Source: an uncultured Loktanella sp.
GTDB lineage: Bacteria > Pseudomonadota > Alphaproteobacteria > Rhodobacterales > Rhodobacteraceae
NCBI GenBank assembly: GCA_937132065.1
Contig: CAKZNT010000054.1
Coordinates: 1-64,000, forward strand
Length of the DNA stretch: 64,000 bases
Direction: 5' to 3'
Under the pieces are notes generated by a model that saw only the letters and a list, made by a program, of their open reading frames with translations, had not been told where the DNA came from and searched no databases. Each line of letters begins with the position of its first letter. Position 1 is the first letter of the stretch. This document shows positions 8,009 to 16,949 of this stretch, piece after piece. Made by a program: the position numbers and the translations under genes.

Positions 8009-8772
8009 TTAGGGGTTTTGGTCGCAGAATGTAGCGATTGCGCGCATGATTGACCGCTCGTGGTGCGAAATCCCGTCGCTCTCATCGCCCATCTCAATAC
8101 CGTTGAGCGCATATGCCATCGCGATTTGGCGCTGCGGGTCATACCAAACCCCGCCATTGAAACCGAAGGCATTGCCAAAGTGGCCGACCAGTGGACGGGG
8201 ATAAAACGCGGGACTGTCAAACAATTGCACCCCCCATCCATAGCTTTCGAAAACGCCGCCAAATGTGTCGAAGGCGCCCATGTGGGGTGACCATAGGCGC
8301 GTTTGATCAGCGTCTTTCAGCGAGCATGCCAGATAGAGAGGTCCGCAATCCGCCCTGCGGCGATGCGCCAGCGACCGAAACCGCTCGCCTGAACGGGAGT
8401 GGCGGCGCGTCAATTTGCGCGATGTAATCCGATCTACCCCGACGAAATGTCGGAAGTGCATTTGCCACATCGGTCACGCCCGCCCAGTTAAATCCGCCTA
8501 CGGTGGCGCAGTTGGCGAGACAGGCCGCTGCCAGATCCTCGAAATCCGAGGATACCGTTCACGTCGAGGGGCAAAGATGGGTCAAGACCCATCCTACGCA
8601 GCGCCGCCAAGACAACATAGCCTGTCACAATCTTCGAGATGGGGGCCACCCGAACGAGCGTGTCGGGGTCGGCTTTGAGCCCCGCCTTTGTGCTGACCGA
8701 GTATACCGGCTCACTGTCGGCTTGCTGCACGGCGATCCCGCAGAACGCAAAAGGCCCAGTCAATGACTGGGC
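8009..8772 (-). pseudogene. Decayed serine hydrolase (beta-lactamase/esterase family)
   Basis: Pieces of a class C-type serine hydrolase are spread over at least three minus-strand frames. One frame (about 8488-8770) reads TLVRVAPISKIVTGYVVLAAL, the region of the active-site SxxK; the expected nucleophile Ser is Pro here. A second frame (about 8300-8540) reads DYIAQIDAPPLPF. The third (8009-8350) reads SYGWGVQLF and PLVGHFGNAFGFNGGVWYDP, which is the normal C-terminal part. The 5' end runs into the frmA terminator, so the start is gone. Frame changes, active-site loss and the missing start together support a dead gene rather than a sequencing error. Confidence 0.85.
8571..8597 (-). repeat. 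GTAGGATGGGT palindromic repeat, copy 1
   Basis: On the minus strand this reads gtaggatgggtcttgaccc followed by atc, an inverted repeat around the ATGGGT/ACCCAT core. A second, closely similar copy lies at 33585-33610. This copy falls inside the serine-hydrolase pseudogene. Confidence 0.5.
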
Positions 8773-8773
8773 C
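8749..8773 (-). terminator. Rho-independent terminator of frmA
   Basis: A perfect 9-bp stem (ggcccagtc / gactgggcc) with a 3-base loop, followed on the minus strand by TTTT. It lies just after the stop codon of the formaldehyde dehydrogenase gene. Confidence 0.85.
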
Positions 8774-8795
8774 AATGCATCAAATCAGGATGGGA

Positions 8796-9911
8796 TCAAA
8801 ACTCGACCACAGCGCGAATTGACTTGCCTTCATGCATCAAGTCGAACCCGTGATTGATGTCTTCCAGCTTGAGCTTGTGGGTGATCATCGGATCAATCTC
8901 GATCTTGCCATCCATATACCAGTCAACAATCTTTGGCACATCTGTGCGCCCTGATGCGCCGCCAAATGCCGTGCCGCGCCAGCTACGGCCCGTCACCAGT
9001 TGGAACGGGCGGGTCGAAATCTCGGCGCCAGCAGGAGCCACGCCAATGATGATGCTTTCGCCCCAGCCCTTGTGAGCGGCCTCAAGCGCGGTGCGCATAA
9101 CGTTCACATTGCCTGTCGCGTCAAACGTATAGTCTGCGCCGCCCTTGGTCAGCTCAACAAGATGGGCGACCAGATCACCCTCGACCTTTGACGGGTTCAC
9201 AAAATCGGTCATCCCGAAATGGCGGCTCATCTCTTCCTTGTCATCGTTCAGATCGACGCCGATGATTTGATCCGCTCCTGCAAGTCGCAGCCCTTGAATG
9301 ACGTTCAAGCCAATGCCGCCCAGACCAAAGACAATAGCGCGGCTGCCGATTTCAACCTTGGCTGTGTTGATGACGGCGCCGATACCCGTGGTCACACCGC
9401 AACCGATGTAACAAATCTTGTCAAACGGGGCATCTTTGCGAACCTTGGCCAAGGCAATCTCGGGGACAACGGTGTGATTGGCAAACGTGGAACAGCCCAT
9501 GTAGTGATGAATTGGCGTGCCATCGAGCATAGAAAAGCGGGTCGAGCCGTCAGGCAATAGGCCAGCACCCTGCGTGCTTCTGATCTTTTGGCACAGGTTC
9601 GTCTTGGGGTTCAGGCAGTATTCACATTCACGGCATTCAGGCGTGTAAAGCGGAATAACGTGGTCGCCGACTGCAAGACTTGTAACGCCTTCGCCAACCT
9701 CGATGACAATACCAGCACCCTCATGGCCCAAGATCGCAGGAAAAATCCCCTCAGGGTCATCGCCAGAACGGGTGAATTCATCCGTATGACACAGGCCCGT
9801 TGCCTTGATCTCAACAAGCACCTCGCCTGCACGTGGCCCCTCAAGGTTCACTTCCATAATCTCAAGTGGCTGACCTGCCGCGACGGCCACTGCTGCGCGT
9901 GTTTTCATCAT
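8796..9911 (-). CDS. frmA: S-(hydroxymethyl)glutathione dehydrogenase (class III alcohol dehydrogenase)
   Basis: This zinc enzyme oxidises S-hydroxymethylglutathione to S-formylglutathione, the key step of glutathione-dependent formaldehyde removal. Zinc-site and family strings are GLCHTDEFTRSG near residue 37, LGHEGAGIV near 61, the structural-zinc cysteines in CRECEYCLNPKTNLC near 93, and GCGVTTGIGAV near 168. The NAD fold is FGLGGIGLNVIQG. The 371 residues match the usual size. AAGGG precedes ATG 9911. A strong terminator follows the gene, so it is probably transcribed alone. The S-formylglutathione hydrolase partner is not in the window. Confidence 0.97.
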   Translation of the reverse strand: MMKTRAAVAVAAGQPLEIMEVNLEGPRAGEVLVEIKATGLCHTDEFTRSGDDPEGIFPAILGHEGAGIVIEVGEGVTSLAVGDHVIPLYTPECRECEYCLNPKTNLCQKIRSTQGAGLLPDGSTRFSMLDGTPIHHYMGCSTFANHTVVPEIALAKVRKDAPFDKICYIGCGVTTGIGAVINTAKVEIGSRAIVFGLGGIGLNVIQGLRLAGADQIIGVDLNDDKEEMSRHFGMTDFVNPSKVEGDLVAHLVELTKGGADYTFDATGNVNVMRTALEAAHKGWGESIIIGVAPAGAEISTRPFQLVTGRSWRGTAFGGASGRTDVPKIVDWYMDGKIEIDPMITHKLKLEDINHGFDLMHEGKSIRAVVEF

Positions 9912-10044
9912 ATCAAAATCCCTTTCAACTTTGCCCTAGATTGATCCGTTTGGGCGGCACTTTCAACCAGTGCTTTGAGCAACGGGGAGCAAACTGCGTT
10001 TTGTATCCTTGCCAAAGCTACCGATTGTGACGCACCTTGCCAGA

Positions 10045-10332
10045 ATGAAAAAACTTATTGCCCTTTTGGTCCTCGCGGCCTGCACAACGCCAGACCTCCA
10101 AACGCCAAAACCTGTGGCGGACCGGATTCCAACGGGAATCAACGACTCTTGTGGGGCTGTGCGGTATCACACCCTGCTTGACCAAGACGCGACAGCCCTA
10201 GAGCGGATATTGATCCTGGGACAAGTGCGGATCGTGCGACACAATTCGATAATGACCCAGGATTACCGGGTCGAGCGGATGAATTTTCATATTGGGGAAA
10301 ATGGGAAGATCGAGCGGATCAGCTGCGGCTAA
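10045..10332 (+). CDS. I78 family peptidase inhibitor lipoprotein
   Basis: From ATG 10045 the protein starts MKKLIALLVLAAC, a lipoprotein signal with the lipidated Cys at residue 13. The mature part has the I78 inhibitor pattern: GQVRIVRHNSIMTQDY, then VERMNFHIGENGKI and a closing ISCG. Family members inhibit serine proteases, so this one may protect the cell envelope. A longer reading from TTG 10009 adds residues before the signal and is unlikely. No clear ribosome binding site is visible. Gene order gives no further clue. Confidence 0.8.
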   Translation: MKKLIALLVLAACTTPDLQTPKPVADRIPTGINDSCGAVRYHTLLDQDATALERILILGQVRIVRHNSIMTQDYRVERMNFHIGENGKIERISCG

Positions 10333-10538
10333 TACGCAAGAACAAGTGAGGGGCCCTAAGAGATTACACTGGGTGGGGGCTATAAAAGTAACCCCTTAGG
10401 AACCTACTCACTATCCATATCTTTTGCCTGACCTTCATGGCAGATTTGCGAAGCGCTCATGTCGGAACAAAGGTTCTTTTATGGCAGATTTAAGATGCGC
10501 GGCTTGATTTTACCTCCAAATCCAGCGACCCTTTTAAC
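10333..10538. other. Gene-free stretch with weak repeats
   Basis: This 206-base gap holds an inverted repeat (cctaag at 10355-10360 and cttagg at 10395-10400, with an inner ggg/ccc pair). It also holds an 11-base direct repeat, atggcagattt, at 10437-10447 and 10481-10491. No gene or confident promoter is seen. A small RNA cannot be excluded. Confidence 0.4.
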
Positions 10539-10880
10539 ATGACCATGCACCCCCTCCCTCCGCCCGTTGCGCCGATGAGCGATCAGGTCACGTTTCATCG
10601 TATCGAACTCAATATCGTCATGTCGCTTTACGGGCGCATGGTGGCGGCGGGCGAATGGCGTGACTACGGTCTGTCGTTTCTGAGTGATGTCGCGGTCTTC
10701 TCCGCCTTTCGGCGCGCGGCAGAGAACCCGATCTACAAAATCGAGAAACGGCCCAAACTGCGGCTGAAGCAGGGGCAATTTTCGGTGATCGGGATGGATG
10801 GTCAGGTGCTAAAGCGCGGCAACGACCTCAAACAGGTCTTGCGGGTGCTCGAACGTAAACTGATCCGTGCAATCGACTAG
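10539..10880 (+). CDS. DUF2794 domain-containing protein
   Basis: A 113-residue soluble protein containing SLYGRMVAAGEWRDYGLSFL, then FRRAAENPIYKIEKRP and a final VLKRGNDLKQVLRVLERKL. These are the conserved strings of DUF2794, widespread in Alphaproteobacteria and of unknown function. The start at ATG 10539 follows a run of T and has only a weak ribosome binding site; ATG 10545 and ATG 10575 are alternatives. Its TAG stop overlaps that of the convergent peptidase gene in the tetranucleotide CTAG. Confidence 0.88.
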   Translation: MTMHPLPPPVAPMSDQVTFHRIELNIVMSLYGRMVAAGEWRDYGLSFLSDVAVFSAFRRAAENPIYKIEKRPKLRLKQGQFSVIGMDGQVLKRGNDLKQVLRVLERKLIRAID

Positions 10881-11704
10881 CCCATGATCCGCTTGCGTGC
10901 GGTGACGGGACCATCGCCTTGTGCCGCAATCCGCAAAATCGCGGCGTCAATCGGTTCGTAGGCCGTGCTCATGTGATGGGCATTGGCGTGAATAAGGGTC
11001 TGGTCATCGACCATCAAGCCGACATGCCCCTTCCAGAACATCAGGTCTCCCCGCTGCAATGAGGCATCGTCATCAAGCGGATCACCCAAGATGTCACATT
11101 GCTGGTCGCTATCCGCAGGACTTGTCATGCCACATGCGGTCAACGAGGCCGCGACCAGACCCGAGCAATCTATCCCGCAAATTGAATTCCCGCCCCAAAG
11201 ATAGGGCACGCCAAAGTGCATCTGGGCCACGGTCACAGGATCGGAAAACGGCCTATCCAGCGGGCGTAGATGCCGCTTGGAGATATAACCGAGCGTGGTT
11301 TCATAAAACTTGCGCCGTTCATCAAGCACCTCGACACGGGCGCCAAACGACAGATGCATCAGATCGGGCGATTTGAAGTCTTCGCCTTCATAAACGTGGG
11401 TCGCCGGGGTCGCGACACTATGGGTCGGCTTGCCTTGTGCGCCAAGCGCATCCGCGCGCAGATAACCGACATAACCGTCAGCCGCCTGCACAAATGCCCA
11501 GCCCTCATGGGTTTCAAACACAGTGACATCCGCCCCGATCAAGAGCTGACGATTGCGGTTCTCGTTTGGTGCGCGCAGCAGATCAACAACAGGCAACACC
11601 ACGCTTTGACTGATCCCGTCGACATAGGACTTCGCAGTGATTTGTCCTTTGAGATGCGCCGCTGCGACACGTTCATTGGCGGGGGTCATACGCGGGTCGC
11701 TCAT
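10877..11704 (-). CDS. NlpC/P60 family cysteine peptidase with SH3-like domains
   Basis: The C-terminal domain is a C40 peptidase. Catalytic Cys180 is in GIDCSGLVAASL, with His227 in WKGHVGLM and a third His around 239 in LIHANAHH. It is preceded by the usual GVPYLWGGNS. The N-terminal 150 residues look like two bacterial SH3 domains (ETHEGWAFVQAADGYVGYL and EVLDERRKFYET). Such enzymes cleave D-gamma-glutamyl-meso-diaminopimelate bonds in muropeptides. No signal peptide is present, so it may act in the cytoplasm on recycled cell-wall peptides. Its ATG overlaps the M17 peptidase stop by 4 bases, suggesting a two-gene peptide-degradation operon. Confidence 0.92.
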   Translation of the reverse strand: MSDPRMTPANERVAAAHLKGQITAKSYVDGISQSVVLPVVDLLRAPNENRNRQLLIGADVTVFETHEGWAFVQAADGYVGYLRADALGAQGKPTHSVATPATHVYEGEDFKSPDLMHLSFGARVEVLDERRKFYETTLGYISKRHLRPLDRPFSDPVTVAQMHFGVPYLWGGNSICGIDCSGLVAASLTACGMTSPADSDQQCDILGDPLDDDASLQRGDLMFWKGHVGLMVDDQTLIHANAHHMSTAYEPIDAAILRIAAQGDGPVTARKRIMG

Positions 11705-13068
11705 AGTTTTAACAATGCTGGCAGCGCCTCAAGCAGTGCGCGGGCGCCCATGCCAACGCCTCCTTTTGGGCGCGCAGGGGCAGGCGCAGGGTTCCAACCG
11801 TAAACGTCAAAATGCATGTAGGGCGCGTCAACAAATCGGCGCAAAAACAGAGCCGCCGTAATCGTGCCGGCAAATCCGCCGCTTGGCGCATTGTCCAGAT
11901 CCGCGACACCGGGTTCGATCATCTGCTCGTAAGGCGCGTGAAACGGGAGCCGCCAAACAGGGTCGGCAACCCGCAGAGCCGCCGCTGCAAGCTTGGTCGC
12001 GTCGTCATCGCTATCCGTGAAAAATGGCGAAATATCGGGGCCCACGGCCACCCGCGCAGCACCCGTCAGGGTCGCCATAGAAATCACCAGATCGGGCGTG
12101 CTCTCATCTGCCAAGGCCAGCGCATCAGCAAGCACCAGCCGCCCCTCTGCATCGGTATTGTTGATCTCGACGGTCAATCCCTTGCGGCTGGTCAAAATGT
12201 CTTGGGGGCGAAACGCATTGCCATCAATGCTGTTTTCCACCGCAGGAACCAGCACGCGCAACCGCATTGCCAGACCAAGCCCCATGATCATATGCGCCAA
12301 ACCAAGCACGGTCGCCGCGCCGCCCATATCCTTCTTCATCAACCCCATGCTCGCACCGGGTTTGATGTTTAGGCCGCCTGTGTCAAAGCAGACGCCTTTG
12401 CCAACCAAGGTGAGTTGCGGACCACTGTCCCCCCAACTCATATCAAGCAACCGCGGCGGGCGCGTTGATGCGCGGCCAACGGTGTGGATCATCGGGAAAT
12501 TAGCGGCAATCAAATCATCGCCAATTGTCGCGGTGATCGCTGCACCATGCTGCGTGGCAAGGGCGCGCATCGCTTCCTCAAGCTCGACAGGGCCCATGTC
12601 CGACGAAGGCGTGTTAATCAGATCACGGGTTAGCGCCTCACCTTCGGCGATGATTTGCAGTCGCTTTGCATCAACTGTGTCGGGCGCGACGAGCCTTGCA
12701 GGCACTGGCGCGGGCTGCACGTAGCGATCAAACCGATAGCTCTCAAGAAGCCAGCCCAAGGCGACCTCGTCCATGTCTTGTGGCGGCAATGTCGTCGCAA
12801 TCCGATAGGTCTGTGCTGGCAGCTTGCGCGCCGCAGCACCGACATAGAACCGCCCGCGAGCGCGCGTGGCCTTTGTGCCGTATCCAACCAAAGCGCATTC
12901 GATTTCATTGTCCGCATTCGGAACCGTTAGCACCTCACCCAACGCGCCCTTAAATCCGTGAAGCTGCGCCCACGCCCGAGCGGCGGCGGGCATATCATCA
13001 AGCGCATCTGCCGCAACAATATGAAGGTCGATAGCATCTGAAGTCGGGGCGGCGAAGTGAAGTGGCAT
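11701..13068 (-). CDS. M17 leucyl aminopeptidase family protein
   Basis: This 455-residue enzyme has the M17 signature NTDAEGRLVLADAL at 304-317, which holds metal ligands and the catalytic Arg. Other metal-binding strings are VGKGVCFDTGGLNIKP at 222-237 and KKDMGGAA at 245-252. Family members remove N-terminal amino acids from peptides using two metal ions. The N-terminal 150 residues are the more variable substrate domain. AAGGA precedes the ATG. It is the first gene of a pair with the NlpC/P60 peptidase, and both act on peptides. It is shorter than E. coli PepA (503), so it may be the PepB-like branch. Confidence 0.93.
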   Translation of the reverse strand: MPLHFAAPTSDAIDLHIVAADALDDMPAAARAWAQLHGFKGALGEVLTVPNADNEIECALVGYGTKATRARGRFYVGAAARKLPAQTYRIATTLPPQDMDEVALGWLLESYRFDRYVQPAPVPARLVAPDTVDAKRLQIIAEGEALTRDLINTPSSDMGPVELEEAMRALATQHGAAITATIGDDLIAANFPMIHTVGRASTRPPRLLDMSWGDSGPQLTLVGKGVCFDTGGLNIKPGASMGLMKKDMGGAATVLGLAHMIMGLGLAMRLRVLVPAVENSIDGNAFRPQDILTSRKGLTVEINNTDAEGRLVLADALALADESTPDLVISMATLTGAARVAVGPDISPFFTDSDDDATKLAAAALRVADPVWRLPFHAPYEQMIEPGVADLDNAPSGGFAGTITAALFLRRFVDAPYMHFDVYGWNPAPAPARPKGGVGMGARALLEALPALLKL

Positions 13069-13135
13069 TGGGAGTCCTTGCGAGTGGTTTCGCCCCGAAC
13101 ACTACCGCGCAGCGTGTAAAGTGCAATGGCGTGTC

Positions 13136-13564
13136 TTAGGCGGGATCGCAAAATCGCCAGATCTCTGACACGGCGACATCAAACGCGCGCTCTAGGCGGG
13201 CCAGCGTGGCACTCAGGGCAACACCGTCCTGTTGCTCTGCTGCCGTGGCCACATGGTTTGCCGCCTCGACAACATCCAATAACCCGATTTGCGCGCCCAC
13301 ATTCCTGACGCGGCGCACTGGCTTGGCAATTTCGTCAAACACATGCGCATGTTGGGCCGATTGCAAAACATCTAGCCGCAACGCGATGTCCTCGAGGATA
13401 CGGCAAATCATCGCCTCCCCTTGCGCCTCCCCCCTACTCTCCAGAATCTGCTGCACTGGCGCAGGGTTCAGGTTCACCGTCTGGTGACATCGCAAGAATG
13501 TGACCCGCGACGGGGCACGAACAGGTGCAGCCATCGCTGCAAATTGGGTATGATTATGTTCCAT
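13136..13564 (-). CDS. Hypothetical protein
   Basis: I do not recognise this 142-residue protein. It has no signal peptide or membrane helix. From about residue 38 it is predicted to be nearly all helical (QQILESRGEAQGEAMICRIL, HVFDEIAKPVRRVRNV, DVVEAANHVATAAEQQDG), which could be a helical bundle. One His (AANHVA) lies in the third helix, but calling it a phosphotransfer domain would be guesswork. It is divergent from the carbonic anhydrase gene, with about 110 AT-rich bases between them. Confidence 0.6.
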   Translation of the reverse strand: MEHNHTQFAAMAAPVRAPSRVTFLRCHQTVNLNPAPVQQILESRGEAQGEAMICRILEDIALRLDVLQSAQHAHVFDEIAKPVRRVRNVGAQIGLLDVVEAANHVATAAEQQDGVALSATLARLERAFDVAVSEIWRFCDPA

Positions 13565-13676
13565 GAAATTGTTTTACCCATAGATGGTTTTCAGAACATG
13601 AAACGCACAATTGAAAATTATCCAAATTCATGAAAATGAGTGTTAAACAGTGTCGGAACGAACAGGGAGTTACTTG

Positions 13677-14324
13677 ATGAAATCGGCTCGCCCGCTGCCA
13701 ACCTATCTGGTCAATCGCTATCACGGCTGGAAGGCCACAACCTTTGCTGAAAACAAAGGGTGGTATAAACGCCTCGCAGATGAGGGTCAGCGGCCACGCG
13801 CGATGGTCATCTCGTGTTGCGACAGTCGCGTGCATGTCACCGCGATATTCGGCGCGGATCAGGGTGAGTTCTTTATTCACCGCAACATTGCCAATCTCGT
13901 GCCGCCCTTTAACCCCGACGGCGAATATCACGGCACTTCAGCTGCCATCGAATACGCGGTCACGGCGCTTAAGGTATCGCATATCGTCGTGCTTGGTCAC
14001 TCGGGCTGCGGCGGGGTTGAGGGGTGCTATAATATGTGCTCTGGCCACGCTCCTGAACTTGATAAGGCAAGCAGCTTCGTTGGCCGTTGGATGGATATTC
14101 TGCGCCCGGGGTTTGAGCGCCTTGGCGAAGGGACGGACGATGACCGCAAACAGATGCTCGAGAAAGAGGCCGTTCTGGTCTCTCTGGAAAATCTGATGAC
14201 CTTCCCGTTTGTGACGGAAGCGGTCGAAAACGACACGCTCTCCCTTCACGGTGTCTGGAATGAAATCGGCGACGGCAGCCTCGAGGGCTTTGACCCCCAA
14301 CTTGGAAAATTCCTGCCGATCTAA
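13677..14324 (+). CDS. Beta-class carbonic anhydrase
   Basis: This enzyme interconverts carbon dioxide and bicarbonate. The zinc and active-site residues are in SCCDSRV (Cys47, Asp49, Arg51) and GHSGCGG (His108, Cys111). The rest follows the bacterial beta class (FFIHRNIANLVPP, EYAVTALKVSHIVVLGHSG). I take ATG 13677, preceded by AGGGAG, over the upstream GTG at 13650, because that adds residues unlike the family. At 215 residues the size is normal. The gene stands alone. It probably supplies bicarbonate for carboxylases such as acetyl-CoA carboxylase. Confidence 0.96.
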   Translation: MKSARPLPTYLVNRYHGWKATTFAENKGWYKRLADEGQRPRAMVISCCDSRVHVTAIFGADQGEFFIHRNIANLVPPFNPDGEYHGTSAAIEYAVTALKVSHIVVLGHSGCGGVEGCYNMCSGHAPELDKASSFVGRWMDILRPGFERLGEGTDDDRKQMLEKEAVLVSLENLMTFPFVTEAVENDTLSLHGVWNEIGDGSLEGFDPQLGKFLPI

Positions 14325-14329
14325 CGCAA

Positions 14330-14479
14330 TCAGGCAAGCTGGCGACCGTAATCAAGTTCATCAGCAAACAACGCAGTCATTTCTTGGCGGGTGACGCGCT
14401 GTGGCTTTGCAGCCGCGGCAGGTCGTTGCTTTTGTGGTTGGGTTTCAGGCTTGGTTAGCTTTAGAAAAATACGGATCAT
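14330..14479 (-). CDS. Small basic protein, unknown (49 residues)
   Basis: This frame is too short for standard ORF calling. It reads MIRIFLKLTKPETQPQKQRP, then an alanine-lysine stretch and VTRQEMTALFADELDYG near the end. It is open from ATG 14479 to TGA 14330. The N-terminus is short and hydrophobic, the middle basic, the C-terminus a likely amphipathic helix. ACGAGAT upstream is a weak ribosome binding site. It lies downstream of the asd terminator and convergent with the carbonic anhydrase gene. The composition looks protein-like rather than random, but I have no family match. Confidence 0.45.
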   Translation of the reverse strand: MIRIFLKLTKPETQPQKQRPAAAAKPQRVTRQEMTALFADELDYGRQLA

Positions 14480-14583
14480 GGCAGTGTATCTCGTTCATTG
14501 CGCCCCCGCATACCAAGACACACGATCACTCCTTGAAAATAGTTTCAAAGACATCTGAAAAAAACCAAATACGCCAATGCCAC

Positions 14584-14614
14584 AAAAAAGGCCCCTGCAA
14601 TAGCAGAGGCCTTT
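14584..14614 (-). terminator. Rho-independent terminator of asd
   Basis: On the minus strand: aaaggcctctgc, loop tatt, gcaggggcctt, then six T. The stem has about ten pairs. It lies 20 bases after the asd stop. Confidence 0.9.
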
Positions 14615-14634
14615 CGTGGTAATAATACAAGTGT

Positions 14635-15654
14635 TTAGCCCTTCTTGAGGCACTCGCGACCAAGCGTTTCCGCAATCTGCACAGCGTTCAATGCCGCGCC
14701 TTTGCGCAAGTTGTCGGAGACACACCACAGGTTGATCCCGTTTTCGACAGTGACATCCTGACGGATACGGCTCACGAATGTCGCGAAATCACCGACGCAT
14801 TCGATTGGCGTCACATAGCCACCATCTTCGCGCTTATCGATGACCATGATGCCAGGCGCTTCGCGCAGGATATCGCGGGCTTCGTCTTCGTCGAGGAATT
14901 CTTCAAACTCGATATTGATCGACTCAGAGTGGCCAACGAAAACAGGCACACGCACGCATGTGGCCGTAACCTTGATCTTTGGATCGACGATCTTCTTGGT
15001 CTCGACGACCATCTTCCACTCTTCTTTTGTGTCGCCGCTATCCATGAACACATCGATATGCGGGATCACGTTGAACGCGATCTGCTTGGTGTAGTGCTGG
15101 CTTGGATTGTCGGTCGGGTTATAGATCGCCTTGGTCTCGTCCCACAGGCTATCAATCGCCGCTTTGCCCGAACCGGACACCGACTGGTATGTGCTGACCA
15201 CAACGCGCTTGATCGTTGCACGATCGTGCAACGGCTTGAGCGCAACAACCATCTGCGCAGTCGAGCAGTTCGGGTTCGCGATGATGTTCTTTTTGGAATA
15301 GCCGTGAATCGCTTCTGGGTTCACTTCAGGCACGATCAACGGAACATCCGGATCGTAGCGGTAAAGCGAAGAGTTATCGATCACAACGCATCCAGCCTTG
15401 GCAGCAATTGGCGCGTATTTCTTGGTCGCATCAGAGCCAACAGCAAACAACGCCATGTCCCAGCCCGTGAAATCAAACGTATCAAGGTCTTTCGTCTTCA
15501 GGGTTTTATCGCCAAAGCTAACTTCCGTGCCCAGCGATTTACGGCTGGCAAGTGCTTCGATCTTGTCGATAGGAAACTGACGCTCCGCAAGGATGTTCAG
15601 CATTTCGTGGCCCACGTTACCAGTGGCGCCAACAACGACGATATTATAACCCAT
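14635..15654 (-). CDS. asd: Aspartate-semialdehyde dehydrogenase
   Basis: Asd reduces aspartyl phosphate to aspartate semialdehyde with NADPH, the branch point to lysine, diaminopimelate, threonine and methionine. The Rossmann motif VVGATGNVGHEML is at residues 7-19. The catalytic Cys130 is in NPNCSTAQM. The His-containing VFVGHSESINIEF is near 240. At 339 residues it is full length. It lies about 60 bases downstream of an MFS transporter gene on the same strand and ends at a strong terminator. Confidence 0.97.
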   Translation of the reverse strand: MGYNIVVVGATGNVGHEMLNILAERQFPIDKIEALASRKSLGTEVSFGDKTLKTKDLDTFDFTGWDMALFAVGSDATKKYAPIAAKAGCVVIDNSSLYRYDPDVPLIVPEVNPEAIHGYSKKNIIANPNCSTAQMVVALKPLHDRATIKRVVVSTYQSVSGSGKAAIDSLWDETKAIYNPTDNPSQHYTKQIAFNVIPHIDVFMDSGDTKEEWKMVVETKKIVDPKIKVTATCVRVPVFVGHSESINIEFEEFLDEDEARDILREAPGIMVIDKREDGGYVTPIECVGDFATFVSRIRQDVTVENGINLWCVSDNLRKGAALNAVQIAETLGRECLKKG

Positions 15655-15715
15655 TTGTTGCTTCCTTATAAGTGTGCCGCCTCTTACCGCGCTTCACGCC
15701 TAAGGAAAAGGGGGG

Positions 15716-16888
15716 TTAGTCGGTGCGATCTTGGGACCAGAGATAAGCAATTAACCCCAGACAGACCATTACGGCAAACACACCAAAAATAACAGCATAG
15801 CCAGTCGCGGGATCAGCACCTTTTGACGCGGCATAAATCGGACCCGTTGCAAACTGCATTATGCCCGTGCCGCCGATCCCGAACAGGTTCATCAAGGTTA
15901 CACCGCGCCCTGTCAGATGCGCTGGGAAAAAGGCCTTGCCGTGGCCGATAATGACCGCAAACGTAGATCCCGAAATGCCGATAACCGCGAGCATCGCTGT
16001 CGCAAACCAAAGGCTATGATCGGGAAAGAGCCACAGCAGGCAAAGCGCCACGGCCCCCATTCCGTTACCGACCAAGATGACCCATTTTCGGGTTTTGAAA
16101 AGACGCTCCAGCGGGCCGAATGCAAAGTTGCCGATGATCATCGCAATCGCCATCACAAACGTGACACGACCAATCATCCCGATGTCTGCGCCGAACACAT
16201 CCGCCACATAAGGGCCAGCCCAGAGCCCGCGCAAACCCGCGGACGGCGCGTAGTTCACCAGCATAATCGCAAAGATCGGCCAGAGGACCGGCATCTTGAG
16301 CAACGTCAGGATAGACCCCTTTTGATCGCCCTCAACCCGCGCAGGGTCGCGCACCATGCCAAGCACAGCCAGACCAACCAGCAGGGAAACACCAGCAAGA
16401 GCAAACATCGTTGGCCGCCAGCCTAGTGCCTCGATTGACCACGCCATCGGGGCGGATCCCGCAAGGTTGCCAAGCGAGCCAAAGCCGATCATTGCGCCCG
16501 CCAACGTGCCAAATGCAGCCGCCGCGTAGTTGCGCGCCAAGATGTAATAGGCCGCCATCAGCACGGGCGAGCAGCCGACCCCAATCAATGCCATCGCTAA
16601 CGTGATATGCGCGGGCGACTGGGCAAGGCCAAACGCCAATGCACCGCCAGCACCGCCAAAGATAAACAGGATCGCCGCCGTGCGACGCGGACCAATCGAG
16701 TCGAGCGCCATGCCCACAGGGATTTGCATCACTGCAAACACAAGGAACCAAACGCCCGAAGCGCGCGCCAGATCATCAGGGCTCGCGCCAATCTCCGCCG
16801 CAAGAACGGGGGCAAGAACTGGCAAAAACGCCCGATAAAACTGCGAAAGAATATAAGCTAGGCTTAAGGCAAGTAGGCCACGTCTCAT
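15716..16888 (-). CDS. MFS family transporter
   Basis: A 390-residue integral membrane protein with about twelve hydrophobic segments. It starts MRRGLLALSLAYILSQFYRAF; the loop between helices 2 and 3 reads PVGMALDSIGPRRTAAILF, the classical MFS GxxxDxxGxRR region. The central loop carries VRDPARVEGDQKGS. No substrate can be assigned. It lies upstream of asd on the same strand with 61 bases between them, so the two may share a transcript. The next gene upstream, the Lrp regulator, is on the same strand, also about 60 bases away. Confidence 0.92.
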   Translation of the reverse strand: MRRGLLALSLAYILSQFYRAFLPVLAPVLAAEIGASPDDLARASGVWFLVFAVMQIPVGMALDSIGPRRTAAILFIFGGAGGALAFGLAQSPAHITLAMALIGVGCSPVLMAAYYILARNYAAAAFGTLAGAMIGFGSLGNLAGSAPMAWSIEALGWRPTMFALAGVSLLVGLAVLGMVRDPARVEGDQKGSILTLLKMPVLWPIFAIMLVNYAPSAGLRGLWAGPYVADVFGADIGMIGRVTFVMAIAMIIGNFAFGPLERLFKTRKWVILVGNGMGAVALCLLWLFPDHSLWFATAMLAVIGISGSTFAVIIGHGKAFFPAHLTGRGVTLMNLFGIGGTGIMQFATGPIYAASKGADPATGYAVIFGVFAVMVCLGLIAYLWSQDRTD

Positions 16889-16949
16889 TGCAACACCTGA
16901 TCAATTTCACAAGTTCGTCGCATAGGCGCGTGGGGGCTGCAATCGGTAT

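Noticed and set aside
10355..10400. Structured RNA or riboswitch in the gap before DUF2794
   Set aside because: The inverted repeat is short and its inner and outer stems compete for the same C. It is too weak to call an RNA element.
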